Origin: Morinoia aosen
Lineage: Eukaryota; Arthropoda; Malacostraca; Amphipoda; Talitridae
Assembly (NCBI GenBank): GCA_030386875.1
Contig: CM059567.1
Coordinates: 79,973,130-80,037,129 of the forward strand
Direction of reading: 5' to 3'
Length of the DNA stretch: 64,000 nt
The notes beneath the pieces were generated by a model. The model was not told where the DNA came from. It saw nothing but the letters and a program-made list of their open reading frames with translations, and did not search any database. Shown piece after piece: positions 20,551 through 31,226 of this stretch (positions are counted from its first letter, which is position 1; every line of letters starts with the position of its first letter). Both the position numbers and the translations under genes were made by a program.

Positions 20551-21641
20551 TTTTTAAACAATAAATCATCAAACACCTTTACTTCAGCAGTATTTAATAG
20601 ACCGTGCTTTAAAAGTTCATGCGTAAGTATTTGCAGTTCATTAAAAACTCCTGTATTTCCAGCGGTAAACGAACCGGACAATAACTGGTGTCTTTTTACA
20701 AGATCATTGATGTTAGATGGTAATACAATAATACCTGATCCTGAAACGTCTGAATCCTCTCTGTGAGGATGACGAGGAGGTATAGGAGAAGATGTAGGAG
20801 AAGGTATAAGAGTAGGACTTGGTCTAAAAGTAGACCTTAGTGACGGGTCGAAAATTGGTCTCTGACTTGTTGAAGGAATTTTGTGTCGACTGAAAATTGA
20901 GGATTCTACTATTCTTGAGTTTCTTAAAGGACTTGGTTCAGGGCTTGATTCACGACTTGATTCACGACTTGATGGACTTGCTGATCTAATTGTTTCAACT
21001 GCAGCTTGAGCGTTTTTTCGTTGAACTATTCGATAGAAGGGTTTGATAAATTTAGAATATTTCTCACCCCTATTTGCTTTTATGGTACCGTCTTCCTTCA
21101 AATAAGCATCAGTTGAATGCAACATATCATAATAATTATTTTTATCTTCGTCCCTAAAATCAATAGGATTTTGCTTTGTTAATAATTCCCATAATCCAGT
21201 TGTGCCTTCGTATATTCTATCTCCAATTTTCAAATCATTACCCAAAATATCTGCCTTTTTATTTCCTAGCATAACTTTACTTCCATCCCAACGAATGCCA
21301 TAAGCTTTGGCATACTCATTTCCATGTTTCCATGAAAAACGCAAGAAATCCAATGCGATAGGCCCAACTACAGTGTTGGATTCAGAAGATGGCAAAGCTA
21401 GTTTCTCAACAGGTTTTCCTTGGAAAGATTCAAGTTTTTCATGAGGTATATCTTTTATTGCCAACCTAGTTTGTTTAGTTTCGTCAACAATTTTAGATAA
21501 AGGTTCAATCAATTGTTTGTAAACTTTTTTAACATCATGGTATAAATCTTGTTCGATTATTCTATCATTTGTGAATTGCTTTTTCAAACTCTTTGCTAAG
21601 TTTAGTAAATCTGATTTAGTTTTGATATCAATCAACGCCAT
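20529..21641 (-). CDS. DUF8207-like Polinton protein (PY-type)
   Basis: 370 residues, ATG at 21639-21641 directly after TTTAAAAA. The N-terminal third is helical (NLAKSLKKQF, VDETKQTRLA). The centre contains RWDGSKVMLGNK, DRIYEGTTGLWELLT and YYDMLHSTDAYL, a pattern I recognise as DUF8207 of arthropod Polintons. A Ser/Pro/Arg-rich linker (SSRESSRESSPEPSPL) follows, then a short C-terminal helix region. Function is unknown; the gene's invariant place next to the capsid genes suggests a virion or assembly role (inference). The frame is intact, and its 3' end overlaps the minor capsid start. Confidence 0.7.
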   Translation of the reverse strand: MALIDIKTKSDLLNLAKSLKKQFTNDRIIEQDLYHDVKKVYKQLIEPLSKIVDETKQTRLAIKDIPHEKLESFQGKPVEKLALPSSESNTVVGPIALDFLRFSWKHGNEYAKAYGIRWDGSKVMLGNKKADILGNDLKIGDRIYEGTTGLWELLTKQNPIDFRDEDKNNYYDMLHSTDAYLKEDGTIKANRGEKYSKFIKPFYRIVQRKNAQAAVETIRSASPSSRESSRESSPEPSPLRNSRIVESSIFSRHKIPSTSQRPIFDPSLRSTFRPSPTLIPSPTSSPIPPRHPHREDSDVSGSGIIVLPSNINDLVKRHQLLSGSFTAGNTGVFNELQILTHELLKHGLLNTAEVKVFDDLLFKKWNLKAL

Positions 21642-21669
21642 TTTTTAAAGAGAAAAATTCAAAAAGACT

Positions 21670-22723
21670 TTAACTTAATATAAGTTCACTCTGAACTGAC
21701 ATTAAGTTCAGTTGCTGAGATCCATGTAGGTTCATCATAACCTTTCCACTTGACCAGAAGTTTTCCTTTACTCTTCTTGAGAATTTTCTCAATTGCATAA
21801 ACATCACTAGTATATTTTGATATTTCTTGTTCATAAAAACTTCCTTATATTTCTTCACCAACCATATCTTTTAATCTATAAGTAATTGGTTCAGTAGACA
21901 GTATTTTGGATACAATGAATAACTCATTAGTGAAATTTGGCAAATAACCCTTCCGAAAGTCTTTCCGTTTCTTGCTTATTCTTACTCTATCCCCAATTTT
22001 GAGTTTCGGTGAGGTGAAAGTTGGTTCGGTTGGAGGGAATAAGTTATCATAAACCTTTTTACTGTTCTTTTCCAGTGATGCTTGGTTAGGGGTCATTTTA
22101 ATTGTTCTATGATAGCTATAATTGTAATTTTGCATTAAATATTGTAAAATATTCACCCATTTTTTAGTTTTCATGTGTGTAAAATATTCCCACATTTTAG
22201 TTTTTAACGTCCTGTTGAAGCGTTCCACAACTTGAGCTTTGGTTTCATTTTCTGAACTAAACCACTGAATATTATGTTTCTTGAATAGTTCTTGAGTGGA
22301 TTTATTTGTAAACTCTAATCCTTTATCTGTCTGAACTTTAGAAGGAATTCGTATTTTAAATAGTTTTGAAATGAAGTTTTGATTTCTTCACCTGTCTTCT
22401 TACTTATTGGGAATCGCCCATGCATATTTACTGAAAATGTCAATTACTGTTAAAATGTAGTTTTTTCCTTGATCTTTATAGTTTTGCATGTCAACCAAAT
22501 CAGCTTGCCATTGATCATCAATTTTTGATACCTTCACCCTTCTCGTTTTGAAATTATGTTTCATTGGTTTATGTAGAGTGTGAGTTTTTTGAGTTTCTAA
22601 CCAATTTCGTACGAGAGTTGAAGATAAGCCGGATTTTTCAACAAGTTGATTCATTCCAGTATAACCAGTCTTTGGATTATAATATAAGTCATTCAAGATT
22701 TTATCGCTCACATCAGTTAGCGT
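21670..22723 (-). pseudogene. INT: Retroviral-type integrase with chromodomain, frameshifted
   Basis: The first block (22400-22711) holds an N-terminal helical domain and the start of the catalytic core, with Asp in WQADLVDM. The second acidic residue lies in a TDKGLEF string (about 22313-22330), the catalytic Glu in VVERFNRTLK (about 22220). The C-terminal block 21845-22228 has the SH3-like LKIGDRVRISK, and a chromodomain (KLLVKWKGYDEPTW) is readable in a shifted frame at about 21700-21810. At least three frame changes occur (near 22390, 22345 and 21850). The apparent start is GTG; an ACG at 22721-22723, preceded by TTTTAAAC, sits where an ATG is expected. D, D and E are present but in different frames. 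Confidence 0.85.
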
Positions 22724-22725
22724 GT

Positions 22726-23238
22726 TTAAAAGTTTTTTGTCGACGAGAGGCCCATTCCTGCCCAGCTCTTACCTGCCATAATTGCGTTAACTAATTTAGC
22801 ATCTTGTCGAACGTATTCTGATTCATTTGGATCAGTTGCAATTTCAGCGGCTCTTTTTGCTAGAATATCATCAGCATAATTTCTGTCTTTCGTTGTTGGA
22901 TGTTGTGAATAAAATATGTCATGATTCTTACAAGCCTGATCGAGTGAGTTAACTCCTCGATAACCTTCTTGAATTCGCTTCTGCACCTTAGTTCCTGGAC
23001 CGCAAAATGAGTAGGTATGTTTATTGTTGAATGAACCGTTCGGGACTTGTTCAGATTGAATGTTAGATGGTAATTTCAAATGCATTTCAGGTAATGGAAG
23101 TTTTCTAAGCAATGTATTTACAATACCCTTTCCAGTTTTTTCTTCATTAACTATTGATTATAAATCACTCAAATACTGTTCATTTTCAACAGATAATAAA
23201 TCTTGGTTATAGAAGTCATTATTGTTGTAGATAATCAT
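22726..23238 (-). pseudogene. Parvovirus-like phospholipase A2 protein, one in-frame stop
   Basis: The ATG at 23236-23238 follows TATAAAAA and lies 3 bp after the polymerase stop. An in-frame TAA at 23158-23160 interrupts after about 26 codons, after which the frame is open for 128 codons from an internal ATG-like start. The PLA2 core is complete: calcium-loop FCGPGT and catalytic LDQACKNHDIFY with the His-Asp pair. In parvoviruses and related elements this domain breaches endosomal membranes during entry; its presence here implies the ancestral element had an extracellular virion stage (inference). The catalytic residues themselves are undamaged. Confidence 0.8.
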
Positions 23239-23241
23239 TTT

Positions 23242-26200
23242 TTATACTTTATTTATTGAATATATTTTATAGTGATGTAATGCTAGTGTGTTGATACCAT
23301 CTGGTAATATATGTCGCTTGTCATCATTACCATTCAATGCAATCTTATTTATTTCTTTAGTATATAATTCGTGGTTAACACTTTGGATATTGTACATCGT
23401 TTTGTATATTGTTTCATTATTCAATGCTCTCTTATATTCATCCATTGTGATATAGTGCTCAGTTATGTTCTTACTTACACCTTTTGCTTTCTTACTCACG
23501 GAATTTTTCGTCTTGTAACAATATAGTTTTGTTCTAAGGCCGAAGAATTCTTCAATTGGTATTCCACAAGTTTCGTCTTTAATTTTCCCAATTACTTTCA
23601 TATTATCAGTTGAATATAGGAAGTGTTCTTTAGAATAGTTTGATGTGTCATACAAGTCTTTATTTCTTTCCATATCTTTGTACAAATCTTTTGTTTCGAT
23701 ATCATTACATAATGAATCTGTATCTGTAAACAACAACTTTGCCTTATTACCATATTTCTTTTTAATATGATTATAATGGAAATCATACATTAATGTTTTA
23801 CTTATATCTAATACAGATAACCCTACGTAGATTGGCTTATCAAATTTCAGTCTTTGTTTTTGCATATGACATGCTATCAAATTTTCTGAGAATATTTTAA
23901 AACTGGTAAAGTTTGGTTTATTTGCTAATTTAATTAATTCTTTCTCTGACTTTACCAAGCACACATCTACTCTATTTCTAATATTTTCCATTGTTTTACC
24001 AAATACTGAATTGTTCATCAGCTTGTAGAAGTCTTTTTCAAATTCAGATTTAGCTTGCTGACGCATTTTTGTGTTGATATCAATATATGATTTCATCCAT
24101 GGACTTTCATCAAACTCTAACATTCTATGAATTTTCTCTAACTTCAATCCTAGATCTAGATATTGTGTTAGAGATTTAAGATGTACAACATATTTTTCTC
24201 GTTTTCCAAGATGTGGAACTAATTTATTTACATCGTTTACTTTGATATTTTCTGGAGCTAATGGTAAATCATTATGTAGAGCATGTATGTCTTTTGGATA
24301 ACTTAAATCCACTTCTAATATATAACCTTTATCTGCTTTGAGTTTCGACTTTGGATCTTTCCAATTAAAGTTACCAGTAGGTAATGATCGACACATTGCC
24401 CAGCCGTAAAGATTATTTGCATCAATATATGTGATAAAACTATTTGGTTTTCCTTTATCGAATGTTTCTGGAATATATGGATTGTTCGCTTTTGCATATC
24501 GTGTTGATATTGTAGAAATCCCACCTCTTATTCCTTTTTCGATGAATAGTAGCATATCAGGATCTTCAAACAAGTCCAATTCTATTTTTGTATGTTTCAG
24601 TAGAGCATCGAAAGACAATCCTGGAGCTGTAAAATAATTTGCTGGATCTAGAGAATAAGTTTTCATGCATGTTAGTCTAAATTCTTCAAATACTTCGGCT
24701 AGTAATAATGTATCGACTTTTAGATATAAATTATGGTAATCTTTGAATGTTGTACAATTAAAAGCTCTCCACACTTTGAGTGCATGCTGATATTCATCTT
24801 CTGAAATATTTTTATTATTTAATCTACTGTAGAATTCACTTTTAGCTGGTAAACTATTAACGTTCATTTTTTCATAACTATTTACATATTCATACGGATA
24901 AATACCTTTTTTGTTGATCAACTCTAATTGTTGTTCATTGAGAAAGAACTTCGACAATTCTTTGTGCTCAGATAAATTCTTCGAAAGTTTATCTAGAGAT
25001 GAAGGTGAAAACCTGTAGCTGTCTAAGAACCGTAAGTCTCTGGTGATATCTTTAATATTTCCTGTATATTTACATACATAGGAATCTACTTCTATGGTTT
25101 GTGTAAAACTAATATATTCTTCATCTGTTTGTGGAATAACGTTCAACTTTCCGGATATGTTTCCCAAGTCTTTCACGAACAAATGAGAATCGTAATTAGA
25201 CAGATTGTGTAGAAACACAGGTATAAAATTAGGATTCCTAATTTTTAAATTACATTTTAAATAAGCCGGACCTCTATAATGACCTTTCAAATGATTTTGG
25301 TCTCTAACTTTATAGTTATCTTCCGTAAATTCTCCGCCACATACATAGCATCTTGTGGCTTCTTTATATTTTTCGAATTCATCTGATGGTAAATAGATTT
25401 TCTTATTTATTTTCAACAGACTATAAATTCTCTTGGTTTCTTTTTCTAAATATTCTACAAACTTTTGGGAAGCATCTTCACCATTATATATTTCTAAACG
25501 GGAATATTCATCTGCTTCAGATTTTGTATAGCAACAGAATGAATTAGGATTGTGCTTCTGAATGTTCATGGTGTAACTCGAGTTTTGATTTGGTTGACAC
25601 GTATCTATTTTTGTCAACGTTGATTCGAAGTCAGCATAAATTGTGAAAGGATGTCTAATTGTTTTTTGGTAATGTTTAAATTTCAATTTACCTCCTTCAA
25701 GAACATACTTTGTTGGAGTGTGAACTGAACAATCATTAATGTGGTTTGTTAATAAACATTCTTTTGTGAATGACCATAAACAATAAGGACAGACATGTTT
25801 TTTTATGACCATCTTTAGTTTGCATAAATGGACTTAATGACTTCATTAATACATAATGACTTTTATTTTCATTTGTTAACAATAAAAGTGATATAACATC
25901 TTCATTTTTCACCTTTGTTATTCTCAGAGGACATAATTCTTTCAACTAATTAAAGTTGTCAACATTTACTGACACATTATTGTTTCTCTCAAATTTATCG
26001 ATATCTTTAAGTTTTACTGGGAATGTTATGTCTCTGAAATTTAACTTTTCAGCTGCAGTTTTTAATCTTTTAGACATTCTATTGCCGTTTTTTTCATCTC
26101 GGCAATAATATCTCGCAACACTCCACATAAAGCATTTATTATCGGTATATTTAATATTAATTAGTTTATAAGTCGACTTTTGAAACTTTTCTGGTAATTC

Positions 26201-27016
26201 TATATAACTAGAACCTTTGATAGGCTTGTATTCAATAATTTTTACATTGAAGTCTAATAATTTATCTGTTATCCAGCCCGAGGAGTTTTTTGTATATTCT
26301 TCAACCTTTCTAATAGCTTCTTTATACAGATCATCAATGTTTGTAAAGTTTTTCGATATGTCTACAAACTTACCTGTATTCATCCATGCTGTTGAATATA
26401 CTTTTTCATTTTTTTCTTTGTATTTATAAAATTGAACTAAAATTGCCAATTGTATCTTCATATCATCAAACTTTTGCTCTCTCAAAATTGATTTCACAAC
26501 CGGGGTCATATTCCTCATGAAAACTGTCGGATCTATAACTGATATATCAGAGAACATATATTCCAGGCATTTTTCATTTATAGCACATTTTTTTCCTTTA
26601 AATTTACAGCCATAAACGTTTCTAAAATGCTTCTTTGATTTCTTATGCTGTTCTAGATTTTTTGCTTCTACTTAACATATTTTACACACCTTTTTCTCAA
26701 AATATGAATCGGAAATTAATTCTTGATTTATGTTTTTAATATGTAGATTTTAGATGTGTTTTTAGATTAGAGACATTTATATTACATAATTACAGAAACC
26801 TTTGTTTTTATCAAAATACAGATCCGAGATTAATAGTTTACTCACGTTTTTATTGTGTTTCATGCTTTTCTCATGTCTTCTCAAGTTGATGATGTAAATA
26901 TTACATATATTACAAAAACTGTTACTTGAAGTCATCTTTACTGAAATTTTCTTTAAATTATTATGCCTTTTTGTATTCTTAGTATTAGATAGATGTGATA
27001 CATTAAATGATTTCAT
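23242..27016 (-). pseudogene. POLB: Protein-primed family B DNA polymerase, several breaks
   Basis: The 856-codon main block (23242-25812) contains a CPYC...H...C zinc motif, exonuclease motif I in YADFES (residue about 59), motif A in DANNLYGWAM (about 463), motif B in NNSVFGKTM (about 600) and motif C DTDS (about 697). Upstream blocks 25736-25945 and 25946-26557 are joined in frame by a TAG at 25946-25948, and an indel in an A7 run near 25795-25805 separates them from the main block. The N-terminus has serial C2H2-type fingers (FCNICNIYI...HEKSMKH at 26777-27016; VCKIC...HKKSKKH near 26620-26680), the latter with an in-frame TAA. The polymerase and exonuclease core is uninterrupted, but the N-terminal half is broken in at least four places. 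Confidence 0.92.
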
Positions 27017-27186
27017 TTTTAATAAATTATTTTCCCAGTATATTTTAACAATTTCAATGTTTTTTCCAATGTAAATTTTAACGTATTCTCAAAATTTATA
27101 TTAATAAAAATGAAAAGCAATATTCCATATGAAGTAATAGGTGCTCAAAAATGTGCAAACTCGATGTATTTACTTTATTTACAATC

Positions 27187-27524
27187 AAAGGTAGCTCCTT
27201 CTCTCGTTATTGACTAACGAGACAACCATAGAAAGAAAAACACATTGAAGAAATAAACTTTATAAAATGGAAGATATTATTAGAGATATTCAAAGAGAAG
27301 TTGTTCTCAATACTGCAAAAATAAATCAATTGCAATTAGATGTTGATCAAATTCAAAATGATGTCGAATTAAATAGGGTAGTTATAACTCAATTAGAGTC
27401 AGATATCATTCATCTTGAAACATCAATCAGTAACGATTCTTATGACACCAAAGGTAGCTTTTCTCTCGTAATTGCCCAACGAGACAACCAATAAGAAAGA
27501 AAAATACATTGAAGAATTGAACTC
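27187..27524 (+). repeat. 75-bp direct repeat with internal hairpin, two copies
   Basis: Copies at 27187-27261 and 27450-27524 share AAAGGTAGC, TCTCTCGT, ACGAGACAACCA and ACATTGAAGAA. The first contains a perfect 8-bp hairpin stem (TCTCGTTA/TAACGAGA). Copy 1 ends at the start of the small coiled-coil ORF and copy 2 spans its 3' end, upstream of the ATPase. They may be duplicated leader/promoter sequence or the remnant of a tandem gene duplication. Confidence 0.75.
27267..27494 (+). CDS. Small coiled-coil protein, 75 aa
   Basis: Starts at ATG 27267 after TTTATAAA and precedes the ATPase on the same strand. The sequence is a regular heptad helix (IRDIQREVVLNTAKINQL, then VVITQLESDIIHLETSIS) followed by a tail encoded by the direct repeat (KGSFSLVIAQRDNQ). 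I do not recognise the family. It may be a small structural or fibre-associated protein, or a truncated relic of the long coiled-coil gene at 16296-17618, which it resembles only in composition. Confidence 0.5.
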   Translation: MEDIIRDIQREVVLNTAKINQLQLDVDQIQNDVELNRVVITQLESDIIHLETSISNDSYDTKGSFSLVIAQRDNQ

Positions 27525-27620
27525 AAACGAAGTAGCAAATTTAAAAAAAACAATGTTTACAATTGCTACAAACAGAAAATAAAATTTGGAAAGTCAGTTG
27601 TATTTTATTAGTTAATTAAA

Positions 27621-28397
27621 ATGGTGTATATGTGGAAAGACAGTAAAAGAAATAATCAAAAGAATCACTTCATTTTTCCTTCTCCTGGCTTGAGATGTCT
27701 CATCGTAGGGAGATCAAACTGTGGTAAAACTTCTTTATTAATAAAGCTTCTGTTAGAAAAATTTGTCGATTTTAATCATCTTTTTCTGTACAGTAAATCA
27801 ATACATCAACCAGAATATAAATTGGTAAAGAATGCTTTTGATAAAGGCTATAACCAATCTGAAATAATTGAATTATTTGAAAAGGGCAATGGTAATATTG
27901 ACGATTTCCTTGAGAATTTACCTATTAAAAGAAACTCAAAATCTAAAATTGAATATTTTCAAGATATGACAACTATTCCTGACCCAAGTGACGTAGATTC
28001 AAAAAAGAAAAATCTTTTTATTTTCGACGATATAGCAACTGAAAGAGATCAAAGTCCAGCTGATAGCTTTTACACTAGAGGTAGACACAACAACTGCTGT
28101 TCAATCTACTTATCACAAAATTATTATTTATTACCGAGACAAACAATTAGAACAAATGCTAACGTTCTAATACTTTTTGGTTTAGACTCAACTGATATGA
28201 AGAACATTTACACAGATATCATATCTCAGGACATGCCCTTTGATGAATTTAAAGAGTTTTGTTCAAACACATACAAAGAACCATATAATTTTATCTTTAT
28301 TAATAAAGACAGACATCCACTTCAAGGTAGGTACTTTCAAAACTTTGATAAATTATATATTCCTAAAAAATACTTCAGAGAATGGAATTATTCCTAA
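27621..28397 (+). CDS. ATP: A32/FtsK-type genome-packaging ATPase
   Basis: 258 residues, ATG at 27621 after TTAATTAAA. Walker A is GRSNCGKTSL (residues 30-39) and Walker B LFIFDDIA (132-139) with the acidic pair. RHNNCCSIYLSQNYYLLPRQ and the downstream IRTNANV correspond to sensor and arginine-finger regions of Polinton and poxvirus A32-like ATPases. It would pump the DNA genome into the capsid. The frame is intact and full-length for the family, ending only about 15 bp before the right inverted repeat, so its 3' untranslated region lies in the repeat. It is divergent from the main leftward gene block. Confidence 0.92.
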   Translation: MVYMWKDSKRNNQKNHFIFPSPGLRCLIVGRSNCGKTSLLIKLLLEKFVDFNHLFLYSKSIHQPEYKLVKNAFDKGYNQSEIIELFEKGNGNIDDFLENLPIKRNSKSKIEYFQDMTTIPDPSDVDSKKKNLFIFDDIATERDQSPADSFYTRGRHNNCCSIYLSQNYYLLPRQTIRTNANVLILFGLDSTDMKNIYTDIISQDMPFDEFKEFCSNTYKEPYNFIFINKDRHPLQGRYFQNFDKLYIPKKYFREWNYS

Positions 28398-28411
28398 ACA
28401 TACTATTTATT

Positions 28412-28616
28412 GTTTTTATTGATGAAACCCTTGTGGTTAGATTAAGAAAATTGAAATTTATATCTAAAAGTGACTTAGTCGTTTGTGTAACTCATTTTGG
28501 CTTATGAAACTCAAAAATTCGTCAGAGAATGAATCTTTTTGAAATTGTTTTTAAATAATTTCAATTATAAGCTAATTGGGGTGAATTGTGCCCTGATTGG
28601 TATTGTGCTTACTACT
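28412..28616. repeat. Right terminal inverted repeat of the Polinton
   Basis: Inverted partner of 14442-14646. It begins only about 15 bp after the ATPase stop codon. Confidence 0.95.
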
Positions 28617-28622
28617 AATGTT
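28617..28622. repeat. Target-site duplication of the Polinton, right (AATGTT)
   Basis: Identical to 14436-14441; the hAT transposase reading resumes immediately after it. Confidence 0.95.
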
Positions 28623-28686
28623 CTTTCAACTTCTGTTGAAGTGGCAGGAGCATATTTCAAAGCTGTGATTTGTTGAGGATGTATGG

Positions 28687-30057
28687 CTATCGAAACTTCA
28701 CCTGGTTTCCTTTGAAAATGTCAGCTATTTTAACAAGAGTGTCTAAATTTGGATTGCCATTCACAACCATTTCACATTTCGCTCGTACAACATCTCCCTT
28801 TGTTACTGAAAGGGATGAAAGTTCTTGTATTACATTTTTAAATAATGAAATAGAATCTACGATTTGCTTGTTGCGTGCTTCTAGTGAGGTGATTGCTTTC
28901 GGTAGATTTCTGAAATGAGTGTCAATATATGCTAAGTCTGTTTTAACCAAGTATTTTCCAAGTAATTCTTTAACTGTTCTTATTGCTGATGAATCTTCAT
29001 TGCTTAAACTGTTCATTACTTGCACAAGAACATCAAAATTGTCAGAATAATAAAATACGATGGACAACCAAGTACCCCATCGCGTTACTACTGGTAGTGG
29101 TGGCAATGGAATGTTAGGAGCAACACTTTTAAGTTTTTGAATTCTGGAGGGAGCTTTGTGGAATGTCTTTTTACCATTGGCAACTAGTTTGTCAATTTCT
29201 GGAAAATTTTTCCTAACGTACTCAGCAACTTGGTGAAGTGTGTGAGCTAGGCACGTGACAAGTAACATGTGAGAATAAATCACTTGCAGCGCAGTAGCTG
29301 CTTTCATCATGTATGCTGCTGCATCTGTAAGCAGCAGCATTACTTCATCATATTTTATACCATCCGGCCATAGTACTAAAAGAGCTGTAGAAAACACTTG
29401 GGCTATCGAAGAGCTATTCGCTTCTTCAACTTGTTCTGATGTAAGTGGATGTTGAATTCTTTGTCGACATTTAGTGAATCCACAACAGCGTTCACAAAAC
29501 CTGCCTTTTGCATCAGTGCTTTCGTCGATTGATAGCCAGATGTAGTTTTCACCAGTGTTTTTTCTAATTTTCTCTTTTGTTGCACCGTAACATTTCTCAG
29601 TATAATTTTTACGCAGCGTTGATTCGTCTGGGACACTTCTTTTAGTATACGAATTTAAGAAGCTTCTCATAGAGGGACTTTGAAATTTCCATAATGGGAT
29701 TCCGGAGTCCACATAAGCGTTGCGAAGGTCTTTACAAAATTGCGTCGAAGAACAGTATGGAGTAATCAAGTTTGATGTTGATGGGGTGGACGAAGATTGT
29801 TCAGATAGATTGTCAACAGTTGATGCTTCTTCTATTTCTGATGCATTCACCGTAGCCGTAGCTCTTTGTCGTTTTTTATTTCTATCATATTCAGCTGAAT
29901 ATACATGTTGTTGTACATTAAACTTTTTTGAAAAATTGACATCGCATTGGCAAAGCAGGCAGAACAGGTTTGTTCCATTTTGTGAGAAATCAGTGCTGCC
30001 AAAAGTCAACACTGAATTTCGGAGTTTTACATCTGTTGACACAGGAACCTTCGGCAT
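28687..30057 (-). pseudogene. hAT transposase, copy B, 456-codon N-terminal and catalytic part
   Basis: MPKVPVSTDVKLRN start, degenerate BED finger (FCLLCQCDVNF...), first acidic residue in WLSIDESTDAKG, second in LLLTDAAAYMMK, C/DxxH motif as CLAH in VTCLAHTLHQ, and a conserved LPVVTRWGTWLS. The frame shifts at about 28690 (the codon series ends KGNQVKFR and stops); the C-terminal hATC is readable in another frame up to the Polinton boundary (STEVERTF) and continues beyond it at 14330-14441. It is better preserved than copy A: almost all the catalytic region is open. Confidence 0.88.
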
Positions 30058-31226
30058 ATTTCACCTAATATCACTTAGGGGCCAATCTATCCAGCAAAAG
30101 TAAATAAACTCATTTAAGTGAGAAAGAAATATGGTCATTACCAAGTTTACTTCATTCCGCAATTTTTGCAATTTTGTTGCCTTATTTGTATCAAAATAAC
30201 CATTTTAAGACATTTGTCATGAATAACAATTTGCTCGTGAATGCTTAGTTTCCGATATGTTCAACTTTGAAGTTCAAATTACATCCTGTATAATAGTGAT
30301 GAACCGGACACATTAAAATGATTCATTTCATAGAAATAAGGCAATGAAATTGAAAAAAATTGCTGAATGAAGTAAATCCAATATAGACCAGAAATTTTCA
30401 ACATAAAATACGATGTGAAAAAGGGACAGCAGTAGGCACGAAACCCAATGTTATACGCACAATATTGGATCAGCTAATTCGTACAGGGACACCAAGAACG
30501 CTGAAGCTTTAAGCTACATACGTATATAATGCCTGTGTGAAGGGACATACGCACTAGGTACGGACCCATTCACAGATCAAGATCAAGTGCACGACTGCCG
30601 TAATAAGATATACATCATCACCCACCCAACTGTAGGAATAACATTATTTCTAGGTATTACGTGTGGGAAACCTACAATTTAACAACTGCAGATAATATGC
30701 CATGTGGAGAAAGACAGACTCAGAGAAAGCGAGAGAGGGAGAGAGTGGGGGAGAGATTATAAGAAAACTTTAAGTTGTAACTTGTTATTTTAATCCAAAT
30801 ATTATTTGTAAGTTAAATCTACGTCTCTCTCTCTCTCTCTCCCTCTGGTTGCCGCACGGTGTACTTTTCTTTATATAGACAGAAAAAGGGAAAACCCTTA
30901 TTAATATATATACAGAAAAAGATGAAATTTCAATAGTAACACAGACATACACACTGTGTAAAACTTTCTAGTATCACTTGCCAGCATGTCATGCAAAGTA
31001 CTACCGAGGTGTACAAATTACCGTAAGAGGCGCTTGCAGTCATACTTGCTTTTACATGCATTTATAGAAATATTAGCAAATGTATAACGCCATCAATTGC
31101 TAAACAAGCATTTATATGAAAAATAGCATTTAGAAGCAAAATAATCATTTTTTAGCTGTCATAGCATTTTTAAGCAAAATAATCATTTATAGCATTTTGC
31201 TTGAAAATCCGGTCTCTACTTATTAC

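Larger units (their letters stand above)
14442..28616. mobile_element. Polinton/Maverick element, complete, 14,175 bp
   Basis: The element starts AGTAGTAAGC and ends GCTTACTACT, with 205-bp terminal inverted repeats and a perfect 6-bp target duplication AATGTT (14436-14441, 28617-28622). Those are the AG...CT ends and 6-bp duplication of Polintons. It carries the diagnostic set: protein-primed DNA polymerase B, retroviral-type integrase, adenain-type cysteine protease, A32-type packaging ATPase, major and minor capsid proteins, plus phospholipase A2, fibre-like and coiled-coil proteins. Ten genes point left, two point right, divergent near 27.1 kb. Replication, integration, minor capsid, phospholipase and fibre genes are broken, so this copy cannot act on its own. 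Confidence 0.96.
14098..31218 (-). mobile_element. hAT-family DNA transposon, copy B, interrupted by a Polinton
   Basis: Ends are TAGAGACCGG (14098) and CCGGTCTCTA (31209-31218), with a perfect 8-bp target duplication CTTATTAC at 14090-14097 and 31219-31226. That duplication matches the hAT pattern nTnnnnAn. Removing the Polinton (14442-28616) and one copy of AATGTT leaves about 2.94 kb, the size of copy A. Both subterminal AGCATTTATA-rich regions and the internal GA/CT tracts are kept. Confidence 0.93.
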
